Shown one piece after another: positions 17,312 to 25,656 of a stretch of DNA of 64,000 nucleotides (the first letter of the stretch is position 1; every line of letters begins with the position of its first letter). The position numbers and the translations under genes were made by a program. This stretch comes from Rhodococcus rhodochrous (GTDB lineage: Bacteria > Actinomycetota > Actinomycetes > Mycobacteriales > Mycobacteriaceae), in assembly GCF_900187265.1 (NCBI RefSeq), contig NZ_LT906450.1, positions 4,951,444-5,015,443 of the forward strand, given 5' to 3'. The notes beneath the pieces are model-generated. The model was not told the origin of the DNA. It searched no databases and worked only from the letters and a program-made list of their open reading frames with translations.

Positions 17312-18264
17312 GGGAACAGCCTGTCGCGTACCGGAGCGGGCCAGCGGTCGACGTCGAGTCCGTGGGTCCGCAACAGCGCCAGGGCGATCCGCTCCATTCC
17401 GAATCCTACGCACGCGCTGTGCGCGACTTCGCCGTCGGCAGTGTGGATCTCGAAGGTCTCGCCGAAGTGCTCACGGTGGCAGTTGCACGAGACCACGGCG
17501 GTGCCGTCGTCGAGGTCGCCGTAGAGCCGGACCGTCAGCTCGGTCTTGAGGTTCTCGGTGCGCTGGTTGACGGCCAGCATGCGCCCGGCCCGCCCGAAGA
17601 ACGGGTCGTTGGCAGGCACAGCGGTCGCGTCGAGACTCAACGAGTCGAGCACCTCGAGTCCTCGCTCCACCCAGGAATCACGATGCTGCGCAGCGTCGTT
17701 CTCGGTACCGATGCGCACGAACTCGTGCATCCGGAAGGCCTGCATGCGAGCGGGGTCGACGGCCGGCTCGTGCCGGAAGCAGTAACCGAGGACGTCGAGC
17801 AGTTCACCGCCCTCGCGCAGCGTACCGGTGTACCGCGAGTAGGCGGGATGGCATGCGGCGGAGACGAGCACGGTGTCGGCGGGTTCGAGCCACGGATCCC
17901 ACGCCTCGCCCCGCGACCGCGCGGCGAGCAGTTCGGCGTGCTCGGCGTTGCTGCCCGCGAAGGTGTTCACCGCTCCCGTCAGGTGCGGGAACGAGGCGAT
18001 GTAATCGGTGCGCTCGAAGCTCGTCCGCGGGAAGACCGGAGGGAAGCGCAGGCGCGTCGCCGCCCGGCCCGGACCCGCCGCAACCACCACGCGGTCGATG
18101 CCATCGACGATGTCCTCGAAGACACCCGACCGTCCGTAGAGTCCCGGAACACCGGTCTCCACGAGCAGTTCGGCCTCGAGCAACTGCTGCTGGAAGTCGA
18201 GGCGGGCGCGCTCGAGCTCGGACAGCTCGTCGGTTGCGGTGCTGGTAGTGGCTGTACTTGTCAC
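17308..18264 (-). CDS. Amino acid:[carrier protein] ligase (class II aaRS homologue)
   Basis: A 318-residue homologue of the catalytic core of atypical seryl-tRNA synthetases, without the tRNA-binding arm. Class II motif 2 is FRHEPAV (163-169) with the downstream MHEF, and motif 3 is GFGMERIALALL (287-298). The three zinc ligands known in the Bradyrhizobium enzyme (Cys, Glu, Cys) correspond to Cys-138 (SAACHP), Glu-181 (MHEF) and Cys-285 (SACVGFG). Such enzymes activate glycine or alanine with ATP and load it onto the phosphopantetheine of a small carrier protein, not onto tRNA. It overlaps both neighbours by 4 bases (GTGA). The carrier protein and its activating transferase are two genes upstream. 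Amino acid specificity cannot be read directly. Confidence 0.85.
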   Translation of the reverse strand: MTSTATTSTATDELSELERARLDFQQQLLEAELLVETGVPGLYGRSGVFEDIVDGIDRVVVAAGPGRAATRLRFPPVFPRTSFERTDYIASFPHLTGAVNTFAGSNAEHAELLAARSRGEAWDPWLEPADTVLVSAACHPAYSRYTGTLREGGELLDVLGYCFRHEPAVDPARMQAFRMHEFVRIGTENDAAQHRDSWVERGLEVLDSLSLDATAVPANDPFFGRAGRMLAVNQRTENLKTELTVRLYGDLDDGTAVVSCNCHREHFGETFEIHTADGEVAHSACVGFGMERIALALLRTHGLDVDRWPAPVRDRLFP

Positions 18265-19448
18265 AGCGTCCCCCGGTAGGCGATCGACAACTGGGCCGAG
18301 TTGTTCATGATGCGGTCGTTGTTGACCATCACGGCGGCACCGTGCGCGTCGCGCAGGTGACGGCCGAGCGAGTACTGCGAATCCTCGCGGTATCCGGCGA
18401 TCCCGCAGATGAGCATCGCGCGGTTCACCAGATCCACGACGAGCGTGGACGCGGTGACCTTGAGGTTGTTCATGGCGAGCGAGAAACCCATGCCCGACAT
18501 CGATTCCTCCTGCGCCGACGCGGCCGCGTCGAACCGGGCGGCCGACGCAGCGACGAGATCGGAGAACTGCTGGTGCACGGCGGCTGCTTCGGCGAGTCGC
18601 AGCGCACCGGGCGGCGTGACGCCCGGGCTGCGGCGGGCCGCCGAGCGCACGAACGAGCGGGCCTTCTCCATCGCCGCGTCGGCGATTCCGAGCCATACCG
18701 CCGACCACACACTGTGCGAGACGGGAAGCATGGTGCGCGACGAGATCTCGGCGTAGGCCGTGCCGACGACGAGATCGGCGGACGTCGTGGCGGTGAGGAC
18801 GAAGCCGGGGCTGCAGGTGCCGCGCAGTCCGAGGGTGTCCCAGTTCCCGGTGGGCTCGAGGGTCACGTCGTCGCGTCGGCACACGACCAGCACCTGGTCG
18901 CTGGGCGGGCTGTCGGCGGTGCGACGCGCGGTCACCAGGATCGCGTCGGCGTACTCGCCGTACGAGATGACCGGTGCGTTCTTCGTCAGCGTGACGGTGT
19001 CGCCGTCGCGGGCGACGGCGCAGACACTGCTGCGCACGTCGCCGCCGGTGCCGAGTTCGGTGGTCGCCGAAGCGATCAGGTAGTCGTTCGCCACCGCTTC
19101 GGCGACGAAGGCTGCCACACCCGGGGTGGAGTGATGCACCAGCGACAGGATCTGCGTCTGGTGCATCGCGAAGATCATCGCGGTGGAGGCGCAGTACCGG
19201 CCGAGGATGCGGGCGACGGCGCACAGCTCACCGAGGGACGCGCCCTCCCCACCCTGGTCGACGGGGACGGCACAGTTCAGCAGTTTGTGGGCGCGCAGCG
19301 CGTCGACGGCCTCGTGCGGGAACCGACCCTCACGATCCACGTCGGCGGCCGCGGGGCCGGCGCTCTCGCGTCCGACGAGTTCGGCACGGGCGAGCAGTGA
19401 TAGCCCGGTGTTCTCCGCGACAGCCAGGGGCACGGACGTGGATGTCAC
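18261..19448 (-). CDS. Acyl-CoA dehydrogenase family flavoprotein of the carrier-protein operon
   Basis: A 395-residue acyl-CoA dehydrogenase-fold protein. It has the N-terminal helical domain, the FAD-contacting ATTELGTGGDVRSS and NAPVISYGEYADAILVTAR, and the C-terminal helical bundle with AGYREDSQYSLGRHLRDA. The usual C-terminal GTxEI stretch is replaced by NNDRIMNNSAQL, so it belongs to a divergent branch. Lying between the carrier protein and the ligase, with 4-base overlaps on both sides, it most likely oxidises the aminoacyl group while bound to the carrier protein. This would resemble dehydrogenases that act on prolyl-carrier proteins. The reaction is inference; the fold is clear. Confidence 0.8.
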   Translation of the reverse strand: MTSTSVPLAVAENTGLSLLARAELVGRESAGPAAADVDREGRFPHEAVDALRAHKLLNCAVPVDQGGEGASLGELCAVARILGRYCASTAMIFAMHQTQILSLVHHSTPGVAAFVAEAVANDYLIASATTELGTGGDVRSSVCAVARDGDTVTLTKNAPVISYGEYADAILVTARRTADSPPSDQVLVVCRRDDVTLEPTGNWDTLGLRGTCSPGFVLTATTSADLVVGTAYAEISSRTMLPVSHSVWSAVWLGIADAAMEKARSFVRSAARRSPGVTPPGALRLAEAAAVHQQFSDLVAASAARFDAAASAQEESMSGMGFSLAMNNLKVTASTLVVDLVNRAMLICGIAGYREDSQYSLGRHLRDAHGAAVMVNNDRIMNNSAQLSIAYRGTL

Positions 19449-19687
19449 GCGACGCCCAGTTCCGTCAACGCCGACCTGATGGCGCCGACGCTCGCGAAGG
19501 TGCTCTTGCGCAGCAGTTCGTCGGGGAATTCCACGTCGAAGGCGTCCTCGAGGGCGAGCATCACGTTCACGCTGGCGTGCGATGTCAGGCCGAGCTCGTA
19601 GAGGTCGGCGGCGGGATCGAGCGCAGTGCTGTCGACCGACAGCTTCGCGTGCTCACCGAGGACCTTGCGGATCACCTGCTCCGTCAT
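19445..19687 (-). CDS. Acyl/aminoacyl carrier protein
   Basis: An 80-residue carrier protein. The phosphopantetheine attachment site is Ser-36 in ELGLTSHASV, with the usual acidic helix II following (NVMLALEDAFDVEFPDELL). GLTS in place of the fatty-acid-synthase GADS is typical of carrier proteins served by amino acid:[carrier protein] ligases and NRPS-like systems. The stop overlaps the acyl-CoA dehydrogenase start (GTGA), and the start overlaps the phosphopantetheinyl transferase stop (ATGA). It is the expected acceptor of the amino acid activated by the ligase two genes downstream. Confidence 0.88.
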   Translation of the reverse strand: MTEQVIRKVLGEHAKLSVDSTALDPAADLYELGLTSHASVNVMLALEDAFDVEFPDELLRKSTFASVGAIRSALTELGVA

Positions 19688-20112
19688 GGGTGTTCTCCAG
19701 TTTCTGCTTCGTCGACGCGGGTCGCCACGACCGTCGCGATGGCGTATTCGGGCTCGTGGGAGATCGAGACCTGTATGTCGGTCACCTGTTCATCTCGCGC
19801 CAGGGCGGCCGCGTTACCGGCCAGTACGACAGTGCATCCGCCCCAGTCCGCGCGGCGGATCTCGATGGCCCGCCAGGGAACCGCGTGCTCGCGCGGACGC
19901 AGGACCTTCATGACGGCCTCCTTCGCGGCGAAGCGCGCCGCGAGGCGTTGGGCGCGACCCGGTCCGGTGCATACGTCCAGCTCGTGCGGGGTGAACACGC
20001 GCTGCAGGTAGCGGTCGCCGAACCGGTCGATGCTCGACGCGATGTCGCGGACGGTGACGACATCGCAGCCGACACGTGTCGTCGCGACGCGGGGGCCGCT
20101 GCCATCGTTCAT
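19684..20112 (-). CDS. AcpS-type 4'-phosphopantetheinyl transferase
   Basis: A 142-residue holo-carrier-protein synthase of the AcpS type. It has the N-terminal magnesium-binding GCDVVTVRDI, the middle RVFTPHELD, and LAARFAAKEAVMKVLRP, the family's key Asp/Glu/Lys elements. It is probably a second, pathway-dedicated enzyme besides the housekeeping AcpS, and would convert the adjacent carrier protein to its holo form. It is the first gene of the six-gene operon; its stop overlaps the carrier-protein start by 4 bases. Its promoter must lie in 20113-20303. Confidence 0.85.
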   Translation of the reverse strand: MNDGSGPRVATTRVGCDVVTVRDIASSIDRFGDRYLQRVFTPHELDVCTGPGRAQRLAARFAAKEAVMKVLRPREHAVPWRAIEIRRADWGGCTVVLAGNAAALARDEQVTDIQVSISHEPEYAIATVVATRVDEAETGEHP

Positions 20113-20303
20113 GGGTCACTCCTCGGGATGCGCTGCACACGCTAGCCGCAGGTCGGCCGATCTACACCACTCGAACGTCTCTGGCTCGCAGGACATCCCG
20201 GAAATCACCCCGACTTTCACCCGCCGGTCGCGGCAGTTCGCGCGGTGACCCGGGGCTCGCTACCGCAACACGCCGCGTCGATCCCGGCTCGGCGCGCGAA
20301 CGA

Positions 20304-20337
20304 CGAAAGGCCCCGACCGGGTGGTCGGGACCTTTCG
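20304..20337 (-). terminator. Terminator hairpin downstream of ndh
   Basis: 15-bp arms, CGAAAGGCCCCGACC (20304-20318) and GGTCGGGACCTTTCG (20323-20337), have one mismatch and a GGGT loop. It lies just after the ndh stop on the minus strand. The rest of 20113-20303 shows nothing beyond the space for the carrier-protein operon promoter. Confidence 0.6.
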
Positions 20338-20348
20338 GGGTTCTGGAG

Positions 20349-21722
20349 TTATGCGGACGTCCGCACGGGTTCCTTGTCGCTCTTCGGCTCGTCCTTCGCT
20401 GCCGGCTCCTTCTTCTCCGCGGCGGGCACCGGGACGGTGTCCTGCGCGTAGTAGAAGTGCGGGCGACGGTGTCCGAGGAAGGAACCGCACCAGGACATCA
20501 CCGCGATGTAGCGGTTGCGGAAGCCCACCAGGTAGACGAGGTGGACGGCGAGCCACAGCACCCACGCGATGAAGCCGGTGAGCTCGATCTTCCCGACCCG
20601 CGTGATGGCGCGGAACCGGTTGATGATCGCCATGCTGCCCTTGTCCTTGTACTGGAACGGGGTGCCCATCGCGACCTTGCCGGTGATCATCTTCGCGACG
20701 TGGCGGCCACCCTGCATGGCGAACGGCGACTGCGCCGGCAGGTTGTCGAGGGTGACCATGTCGCCGATGGCGAAGATGTTGTCGCTGCGGCCGACGGTGA
20801 AGTCGGGGTCGACGAGCAGGCGTCCGCCGCGGACCGTCTCGCAGCCGGTGCGCTCGGCGAGCACGTCGGCGAAGTCGTTGGCCTGGATGCCGGCCGACCA
20901 GATGATGGTCTCCGCGGTGAGGCGGCGGGTCTCCTCGGTCGTGGGCGTGGTGAGCGTGGCACCGTGCTCATCGATGTCGGTGACCATCGTCCCGAGGACG
21001 ACGTCGACGCCGCTCTTCTCGAGCGACTCCTTGGAGTACTCGCTGAGCTTGCCGCCGAACGGGGGCAGCACCTTGTCGGCGCCCTCGACGAGCGTGACGG
21101 TGACGTCGTCGGCACGGATGTTGCCGATGTTCTCGGCGAAGTAGCGCTGCGCGAGCTCCTTGATCTGTCCCGCGAGCTCGACGCCCGTCGGGCCGGCGCC
21201 CACGACGATGAAGCTGAGCAGATTCTTCCGACGCTCGGCATCGGTGGTGACGTGTGCTTCCTCGAAGCACCGCACGATCTGGCGTCGCAGCTTCTCGGCG
21301 TCCTCGACCGTCTTGAGCGCGTACGTCAGGTCGGCGAACTCGTCGCGTCCGAAGTACGCCTGGCGGGCGCCGGTCGCGGCGACGAGGTACTTGTAGCCGA
21401 GGCGCAGACGCTGACCGCCGGCCTCGTAGACGACCGTGTTCTCCTCGGGGAGCACGTCGACGACGCGGCCCAGGCGGACGTCGGCGTTGGGGTACTCGGC
21501 CAGGATCGCGCGCACGGAGGGGGCGATCTCACCGGGCGAGAGGACACCGGTCGCAACCTGGTAGAGCAGAGGCTGGAAAAGATGCTCGGTGGTCTCCGAG
21601 ATGAGAACGAAGGGCGTGCCGGCCTTGGCGAGCTTCTTGGCGGTGGCCAATGCTCCGAAGCCGGAACCCACGATGACTACATCTGTCCGATCGACCAGGG
21701 TCACTGTGTCCGCATCGTCCAT
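20349..21722 (-). CDS. ndh: Type II NADH dehydrogenase (NDH-2)
   Basis: A 457-residue FAD enzyme that passes electrons from NADH to menaquinone at the inner face of the membrane without pumping protons. The FAD site VVIVGSGFGALATAKKL is at the N terminus. A second nucleotide motif, FIVVGAGPTGVELAGQ, lies in the middle, and FAIGDMVTLDNLPAQSPFAMQGG is near residue 320. The C-terminal region has amphipathic/hydrophobic stretches (ELTGFIAWVLWLAVHLVYLVGF) for membrane attachment, then a charged Lys/Glu/Pro tail. The ATG at 21722 is used: GGAGG lies 11 bases ahead. A GTG at 21803 has no Shine-Dalgarno and would bury the putative LysR box in the coding region. Confidence 0.88.
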   Translation of the reverse strand: MDDADTVTLVDRTDVVIVGSGFGALATAKKLAKAGTPFVLISETTEHLFQPLLYQVATGVLSPGEIAPSVRAILAEYPNADVRLGRVVDVLPEENTVVYEAGGQRLRLGYKYLVAATGARQAYFGRDEFADLTYALKTVEDAEKLRRQIVRCFEEAHVTTDAERRKNLLSFIVVGAGPTGVELAGQIKELAQRYFAENIGNIRADDVTVTLVEGADKVLPPFGGKLSEYSKESLEKSGVDVVLGTMVTDIDEHGATLTTPTTEETRRLTAETIIWSAGIQANDFADVLAERTGCETVRGGRLLVDPDFTVGRSDNIFAIGDMVTLDNLPAQSPFAMQGGRHVAKMITGKVAMGTPFQYKDKGSMAIINRFRAITRVGKIELTGFIAWVLWLAVHLVYLVGFRNRYIAVMSWCGSFLGHRRPHFYYAQDTVPVPAAEKKEPAAKDEPKSDKEPVRTSA

Positions 21723-21796
21723 GCTGTCGTAAACCTCCACGTGCTTGTCATCTCCGTTGATGTATGACTCCCAAGGTAGGTACGAAGGACCCTTGT

Positions 21797-21815
21797 TATC
21801 CACTAACCTGGGATA
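21797..21815. promoter_or_regulatory. Candidate LysR-type operator between ndh and the LysR gene
   Basis: The interrupted palindrome TATCC-N9-GGATA lies in the divergent region 21723-21875. Its symmetry and spacing contain a T-N11-A core, the usual LysR-type box. The binding protein is inferred to be the adjacent regulator. Confidence 0.4.
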
Positions 21816-21875
21816 TTCGAAAAACTGTTATCTGTTTTGCTCATAAATGCAGATGGCACGTTCCCGGGAGGAGCC

Positions 21876-22772
21876 ATGGATTTCCGTCAGCTGCGCTACT
21901 TCTTCGCCGTCGGCGAGGAGGGCAGCTTCTCCCGTGCTGCCCAGCGCTGCTTCATCTCGCAGTCGGCGATCAGCCATCAGATCGCGAAGCTCGAGCACGA
22001 ACTGGGCACCACCCTGTTCGACCGCACCACCCGTTCGGTCAAGCTCACCTCGGCCGGCCGACGCCTGATGCCGATCGCCGCCGAGGTGCTCAGCCTCGAG
22101 GCGAAGGCCCTGGAAGTGGGCCACGAACCGCGGGAGAGCATCCGCATCACGGCGAACATGAGCTTCGCGTCGCAGAGCCTCGATGCCATCTCCAGCGTCC
22201 GGGAGCGTCATCCCAAGATCGACGTGGAGTTCGTCATCAAGGACTTCACCGACCGCGTCAACGCCGTCGCGTCCGGCGACGCCGATCTCGCACTGATCCG
22301 CGGCGACGTCGACCGCCCGGGGCTGGAGGCGATCCGTCTCGGCATCGAGGAACTCGTCATCGTCACGTCGACCGAGCACCCACTCTCGGCGTTCTCCACC
22401 GTCGACCTCGGAGATCTCGCCCACTACCCGCTGCTGCTGCCGCCGCGCGGCAACCAGGTGCTGTTGCACCGCGTGGTCGAGGACGCCTTCGTCGAGGTCG
22501 GCCGCCGTGTGCGCCTCGGACCTCCGATCGCGAGCGACCACACCGCGACTCTCGAGGTGCTCACCAACCCGAGGGCGTGGACCGTGCTCTACGCCGGCAC
22601 CGCCGCCGACACGCCCCGCAAGGGGCTGAAGTTCATGCGCGAGATCCACCACCGGCTGAAGGTGCCGGTGTGCGGGGTGGTGCGGAGCAACGCGACGCCC
22701 AATCCCGAACTCGAGTTCCTCATGCAGGCGCTCGCGCATTCGATCGTGCCGCCGACGGACAGCACGCCGTGA
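21876..22772 (+). CDS. LysR-family transcriptional regulator
   Basis: A 298-residue LysR-type regulator. An N-terminal winged HTH (MDFRQLRYFFAVGEEGSFSR, with SQSAISHQIAKLEHELGTTLFDR downstream) is followed by a periplasmic-binding-protein-like effector domain. GGGAGG precedes the ATG at 21876. A start 13 codons earlier adds residues not typical of the family and is rejected. It is divergent from ndh with a TATCC-N9-GGATA element between them, so control of ndh or of itself is likely. The effector is unknown. Confidence 0.85.
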   Translation: MDFRQLRYFFAVGEEGSFSRAAQRCFISQSAISHQIAKLEHELGTTLFDRTTRSVKLTSAGRRLMPIAAEVLSLEAKALEVGHEPRESIRITANMSFASQSLDAISSVRERHPKIDVEFVIKDFTDRVNAVASGDADLALIRGDVDRPGLEAIRLGIEELVIVTSTEHPLSAFSTVDLGDLAHYPLLLPPRGNQVLLHRVVEDAFVEVGRRVRLGPPIASDHTATLEVLTNPRAWTVLYAGTAADTPRKGLKFMREIHHRLKVPVCGVVRSNATPNPELEFLMQALAHSIVPPTDSTP

Positions 22773-22808
22773 TCCGACCGCGGACGTCGGAGCGCAGTCC
22801 GGGGTGAC

Positions 22809-23396
22809 TCAGTCGCGCGGCGACAGCTTGTCGAGCAGGTCGAGGCCCTGACGTGCCCACGCGATCTCGGCCTCGCCGCGGCCGATGAGACCGTCGTACG
22901 CGAACGCCTTGAACGCGATGATCCGCTCGTGGTCCTCGGCCGGATACTTCTGCACGCGTCGCGCGATGGTCGCGTTGCTGAGGTCGAGGATCGCGTCGCG
23001 CACCGTGGTCCACTGGGCGATCTGTTCGGTGTAGTGGTCGATATGCCGTTGCAGGCACTCGCGAGCGCTGTCGGGGTCGGCCCATTCGAAGTAGGCCGCG
23101 CGCATGTGGGCGGCGTCGCGCACCGGGGCGTAGTCCAGCGGGGTGGACATCCACTCGCGGAAGGCCCGGATGCCCTCGTCGGTGATCGAGTACCGGGTCT
23201 TGGTGCTGTTGGGACCCCAGCGCACCTGTTCGCCCTCGACGAGACCTTCGCGCTCCATCCGGCGTAGTTCGGGATAGATCTGCGAGTCGGGTGCATGCCA
23301 GACGTGCCCGACCGACCCGCCGAACCGTTTCGCCGCGTCGTAGCCGGTCAGAGGCTCGGCGGTGAGCAATGCGAGCAGCGCGTATCGCAGGCTCAT
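22809..23396 (-). CDS. vanR: PadR-family regulator, probably VanR
   Basis: A 195-residue PadR-type regulator. The N-terminal winged helix has YALLALLTAEPLTGYDAAKRF and IYPELRRMEREGLVEGE. The C-terminal four-helix dimerisation domain (Vir_act_alpha_C type) has ECLQRHIDHYTEQIAQW. It is divergent from vanAB with two palindromic sites in the shared promoter region. In Corynebacterium glutamicum the vanillate genes are controlled by a PadR-type VanR, so repression of vanABK relieved by vanillate is the likely role. The ATG at 23396 follows AGGTGG; an upstream in-frame start is rejected. Confidence 0.82.
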   Translation of the reverse strand: MSLRYALLALLTAEPLTGYDAAKRFGGSVGHVWHAPDSQIYPELRRMEREGLVEGEQVRWGPNSTKTRYSITDEGIRAFREWMSTPLDYAPVRDAAHMRAAYFEWADPDSARECLQRHIDHYTEQIAQWTTVRDAILDLSNATIARRVQKYPAEDHERIIAFKAFAYDGLIGRGEAEIAWARQGLDLLDKLSPRD

Positions 23397-23439
23397 GGAC
23401 CACCACCTTTCCCCGGGCGAGTATTCCACCCTTGCGAAT

Positions 23440-23495
23440 AACTATATCGATAGATAGTGTGTGCTCCAGCTCACCAACTATCTATGTAGATAGTT
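23440..23495. promoter_or_regulatory. Two PadR/VanR operator palindromes
   Basis: AACTATCTA-TG-TAGATAGTT (23476-23495) is a perfect 9-2-9 palindrome. A second, imperfect copy with AACTATATCGATAGATAG lies at 23440-23457, about 36 bp away, in the vanR-vanA intergenic region. AACTAT...ATAGTT symmetry matches known PadR-type sites. Confidence 0.75.
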
Positions 23496-23526
23496 ATTTC
23501 ACCCCTCAGTGTTCGGAGGATCCGAC

Positions 23527-24642
23527 ATGACCGATCTCGGCCCCACCGGGGCGACCGCGAAGAACATGGCCTACCCGCTCGACGCCTGGTACGTCGTCGC
23601 CTGGGATCACGAGGTGGGTCGCCGCGAGATCCTCGCCCGCACCATCGCCGGCAAGCCGATGGCCCTCTACCGCACCGAGGAGGGCCGTCCCGTCGCCCTC
23701 GCCGACGCCTGCTGGCATCGCCTGGCGCCGCTGTCGATGGGCAAGCTCATCGGCAGCGAGGGCATCCAGTGCCCCTACCACGGTCTGCAGTACAACTCCG
23801 CAGGTCGCTGCACACACATGCCCGCCCAGCAGACGATCAATCCGTCCGCGATGGTGGCGTCCTATCCCGTCGTCGAACGGCACCGCTTCGTGTGGGTCTG
23901 GCCGGGCGATCCGACGCAGGCCGATCCCGATCTCATCCCGGACATGTTCCAGATGGACTCCCCCGACTGGGCGGGCGACGGACGCACGATCGACGTGCAG
24001 GCCAACTACCAGCTCGTCCTCGACAACCTGATGGACCTCACCCACGAGGAGTTCGTGCACTCGTCGTCCATCGGCCAGGACGAACTGAGCGAGTCCGACT
24101 TCGTCGTCACCCACGACGACCGCACCGTCACGGTCACCCGCTGGATGCACGACATCGACGCACCGCCGTTCTGGCTCAAGAACATGCGCGACAAGTTCCC
24201 CGGCTTCGAGGGCACGGTCGACCGCTGGCAGATCATCGAGTTCCAAGCGCCCTCCACGATCCGCATCGACGTCGGTGTGGCCAAGGCCGGCACCGGCGCC
24301 CCCGAAGGCGACCGCAGCCAGGGTGTCAACGGTTTCGTCATGAACACCATCTCGCCCGTCGACGAGAGCACCGCCCTGTACTTCTGGGCCTTCATGCGCA
24401 ACTACCGCCTGGAGAGCCAGCTCATCACCACGCAACTGCGCGACGGCGTGCACGGCGTGTTCGGTGAGGACGAGGCGATGCTCACCGCGCAGCAGAAGGC
24501 CATCGAGGCGAACCCGGATCACGAGTTCTACAACCTCAACATCGACGCCGGCGGCATGTGGGTGCGACGCCTGATCCAGCGCATGGTCGAAGCGGAGCGG
24601 AACCTCACCTCGGCCCCCGCCGTTCCCGAGGGAGCCCACTGA
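23527..24642 (+). CDS. vanA: Vanillate O-demethylase, oxygenase subunit
   Basis: A 371-residue Rieske non-heme iron oxygenase that removes the methyl group of vanillate as formaldehyde, giving protocatechuate. The Rieske ligands are Cys-62/His-64 (ACWHRLAP) and Cys-82/His-85 (CPYHGL). The mononuclear iron site is in DNLMDLTHEEFVHSSS. GGAGG seven bases ahead of the ATG at 23527 fixes the start. It is followed after 1 bp by its reductase vanB and then the vanK-like transporter. Divergent from the PadR regulator. A close relative acting on another aromatic methyl ether is possible but less likely. Confidence 0.88.
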   Translation: MTDLGPTGATAKNMAYPLDAWYVVAWDHEVGRREILARTIAGKPMALYRTEEGRPVALADACWHRLAPLSMGKLIGSEGIQCPYHGLQYNSAGRCTHMPAQQTINPSAMVASYPVVERHRFVWVWPGDPTQADPDLIPDMFQMDSPDWAGDGRTIDVQANYQLVLDNLMDLTHEEFVHSSSIGQDELSESDFVVTHDDRTVTVTRWMHDIDAPPFWLKNMRDKFPGFEGTVDRWQIIEFQAPSTIRIDVGVAKAGTGAPEGDRSQGVNGFVMNTISPVDESTALYFWAFMRNYRLESQLITTQLRDGVHGVFGEDEAMLTAQQKAIEANPDHEFYNLNIDAGGMWVRRLIQRMVEAERNLTSAPAVPEGAH

Positions 24643-24643
24643 C

Positions 24644-25624
24644 ATGAGCAACAACCAGATCCGTTGGCAGCGGGCCCGAGTCGTGAGTGTCGAGCGGGCC
24701 GCCGATTCGATCGCCGAGATCACCCTCGCCGCCGACACCGCCCACCGCGTCGAACCCGGCGCCCACATCGACGTGCGTCTCCCCTCGGGCGACACGCGTT
24801 CGTACTCCCTCGCCGCGGGTGGCCCGGACGGTCGTCTCACACTCGGCGTCCACCGCTCCCCCACCTCGCGCGGCGGATCCGAATACATGCACTCGCTGCG
24901 TCCCGGCGACGAACTCGAGATCACCGAGCCGCTCCAGAACTTCTTGCTGCGGGTCGGCGCACCGCGCTACGTCCTGCTCGCCGGTGGAATCGGCATCACC
25001 GCCGTCCGCGCGATGGGAGCAGTCCTCCGCCGTCTCGGCGCCGACTACCGCTTCGTGTACGTCGGTCGCAGCCGCTCCGCGATGGCCTTCCTGCCCGAAC
25101 TCGAAGCCCTCCACGGCGATCGGCTCGACGTCCACATCGACGACGAGGGAACGGGATTGGACGTCGCCGCACTCGTCGACGGCGTCGATCACGGCACCGA
25201 GCTGTACATGTGCGGACCGATCCGCCTCATGGACGCCGTGCGCCGCCGGTGGCACGACCGCGACCTGCCGATGCCGAACCTCCGCTACGAGACCTTCGGC
25301 AACAGCGGATGGTTCGACGCCGAGGAATTCACGGTCACCGTGCCCGAACTCGACGTCACCACCACCGTCGGCTCCGACGAATCGATGCTCGACGCCCTCC
25401 GCCGTGCCGGTGTCGACATGATGTTCGACTGCCGAAAGGGCGAATGCGGTCTGTGCGAGGTCTCCGTCGCCTCGCTCGACGGATGCGTCGACCACCGCGA
25501 TGTCTTCTTCAGCGAGGAGCAGAAGCGCTCTTCGCGTCGGATGTGTGCCTGCGTGTCACGTGTGGTGCGCGATTCGGCGTCGTCCCGATCGACGACGGGT
25601 GTCGTCACGCTCGACCTTCCCTGA
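24644..25624 (+). CDS. vanB: Vanillate O-demethylase, reductase subunit
   Basis: A 326-residue class IA-type oxygenase reductase. The flavin-binding domain has RSYSLAAGG and LAGGIGITAVRAMG. The NAD-binding domain has YVGRSRSAMAFL and YMCGP. The C-terminal plant-type ferredoxin has its cysteines in DCRKGECGLCEV and RMCACVS. It passes electrons from NADH to VanA. It begins one base after the vanA stop, and vanK follows 32 bp later. Confidence 0.88.
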   Translation: MSNNQIRWQRARVVSVERAADSIAEITLAADTAHRVEPGAHIDVRLPSGDTRSYSLAAGGPDGRLTLGVHRSPTSRGGSEYMHSLRPGDELEITEPLQNFLLRVGAPRYVLLAGGIGITAVRAMGAVLRRLGADYRFVYVGRSRSAMAFLPELEALHGDRLDVHIDDEGTGLDVAALVDGVDHGTELYMCGPIRLMDAVRRRWHDRDLPMPNLRYETFGNSGWFDAEEFTVTVPELDVTTTVGSDESMLDALRRAGVDMMFDCRKGECGLCEVSVASLDGCVDHRDVFFSEEQKRSSRRMCACVSRVVRDSASSRSTTGVVTLDLP

Positions 25625-25656
25625 CCACCGCGCATTTCACACCACGAGGAAACACG

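Noticed and set aside
21723..21803. Longer start for ndh at 21803
   Set aside because: No Shine-Dalgarno, residues not typical of the family, and it would swallow a LysR-type palindrome; the ATG at 21722 has GGAGG upstream.
24664..25656. Long open frame overlapping vanB and running into the vanK frame
   Set aside because: It reads as Arg/Pro/His-rich low-complexity sequence, a by-product of high GC; vanB in the other frame has full domain structure. vanK starts at 25657 behind its own ribosome site.
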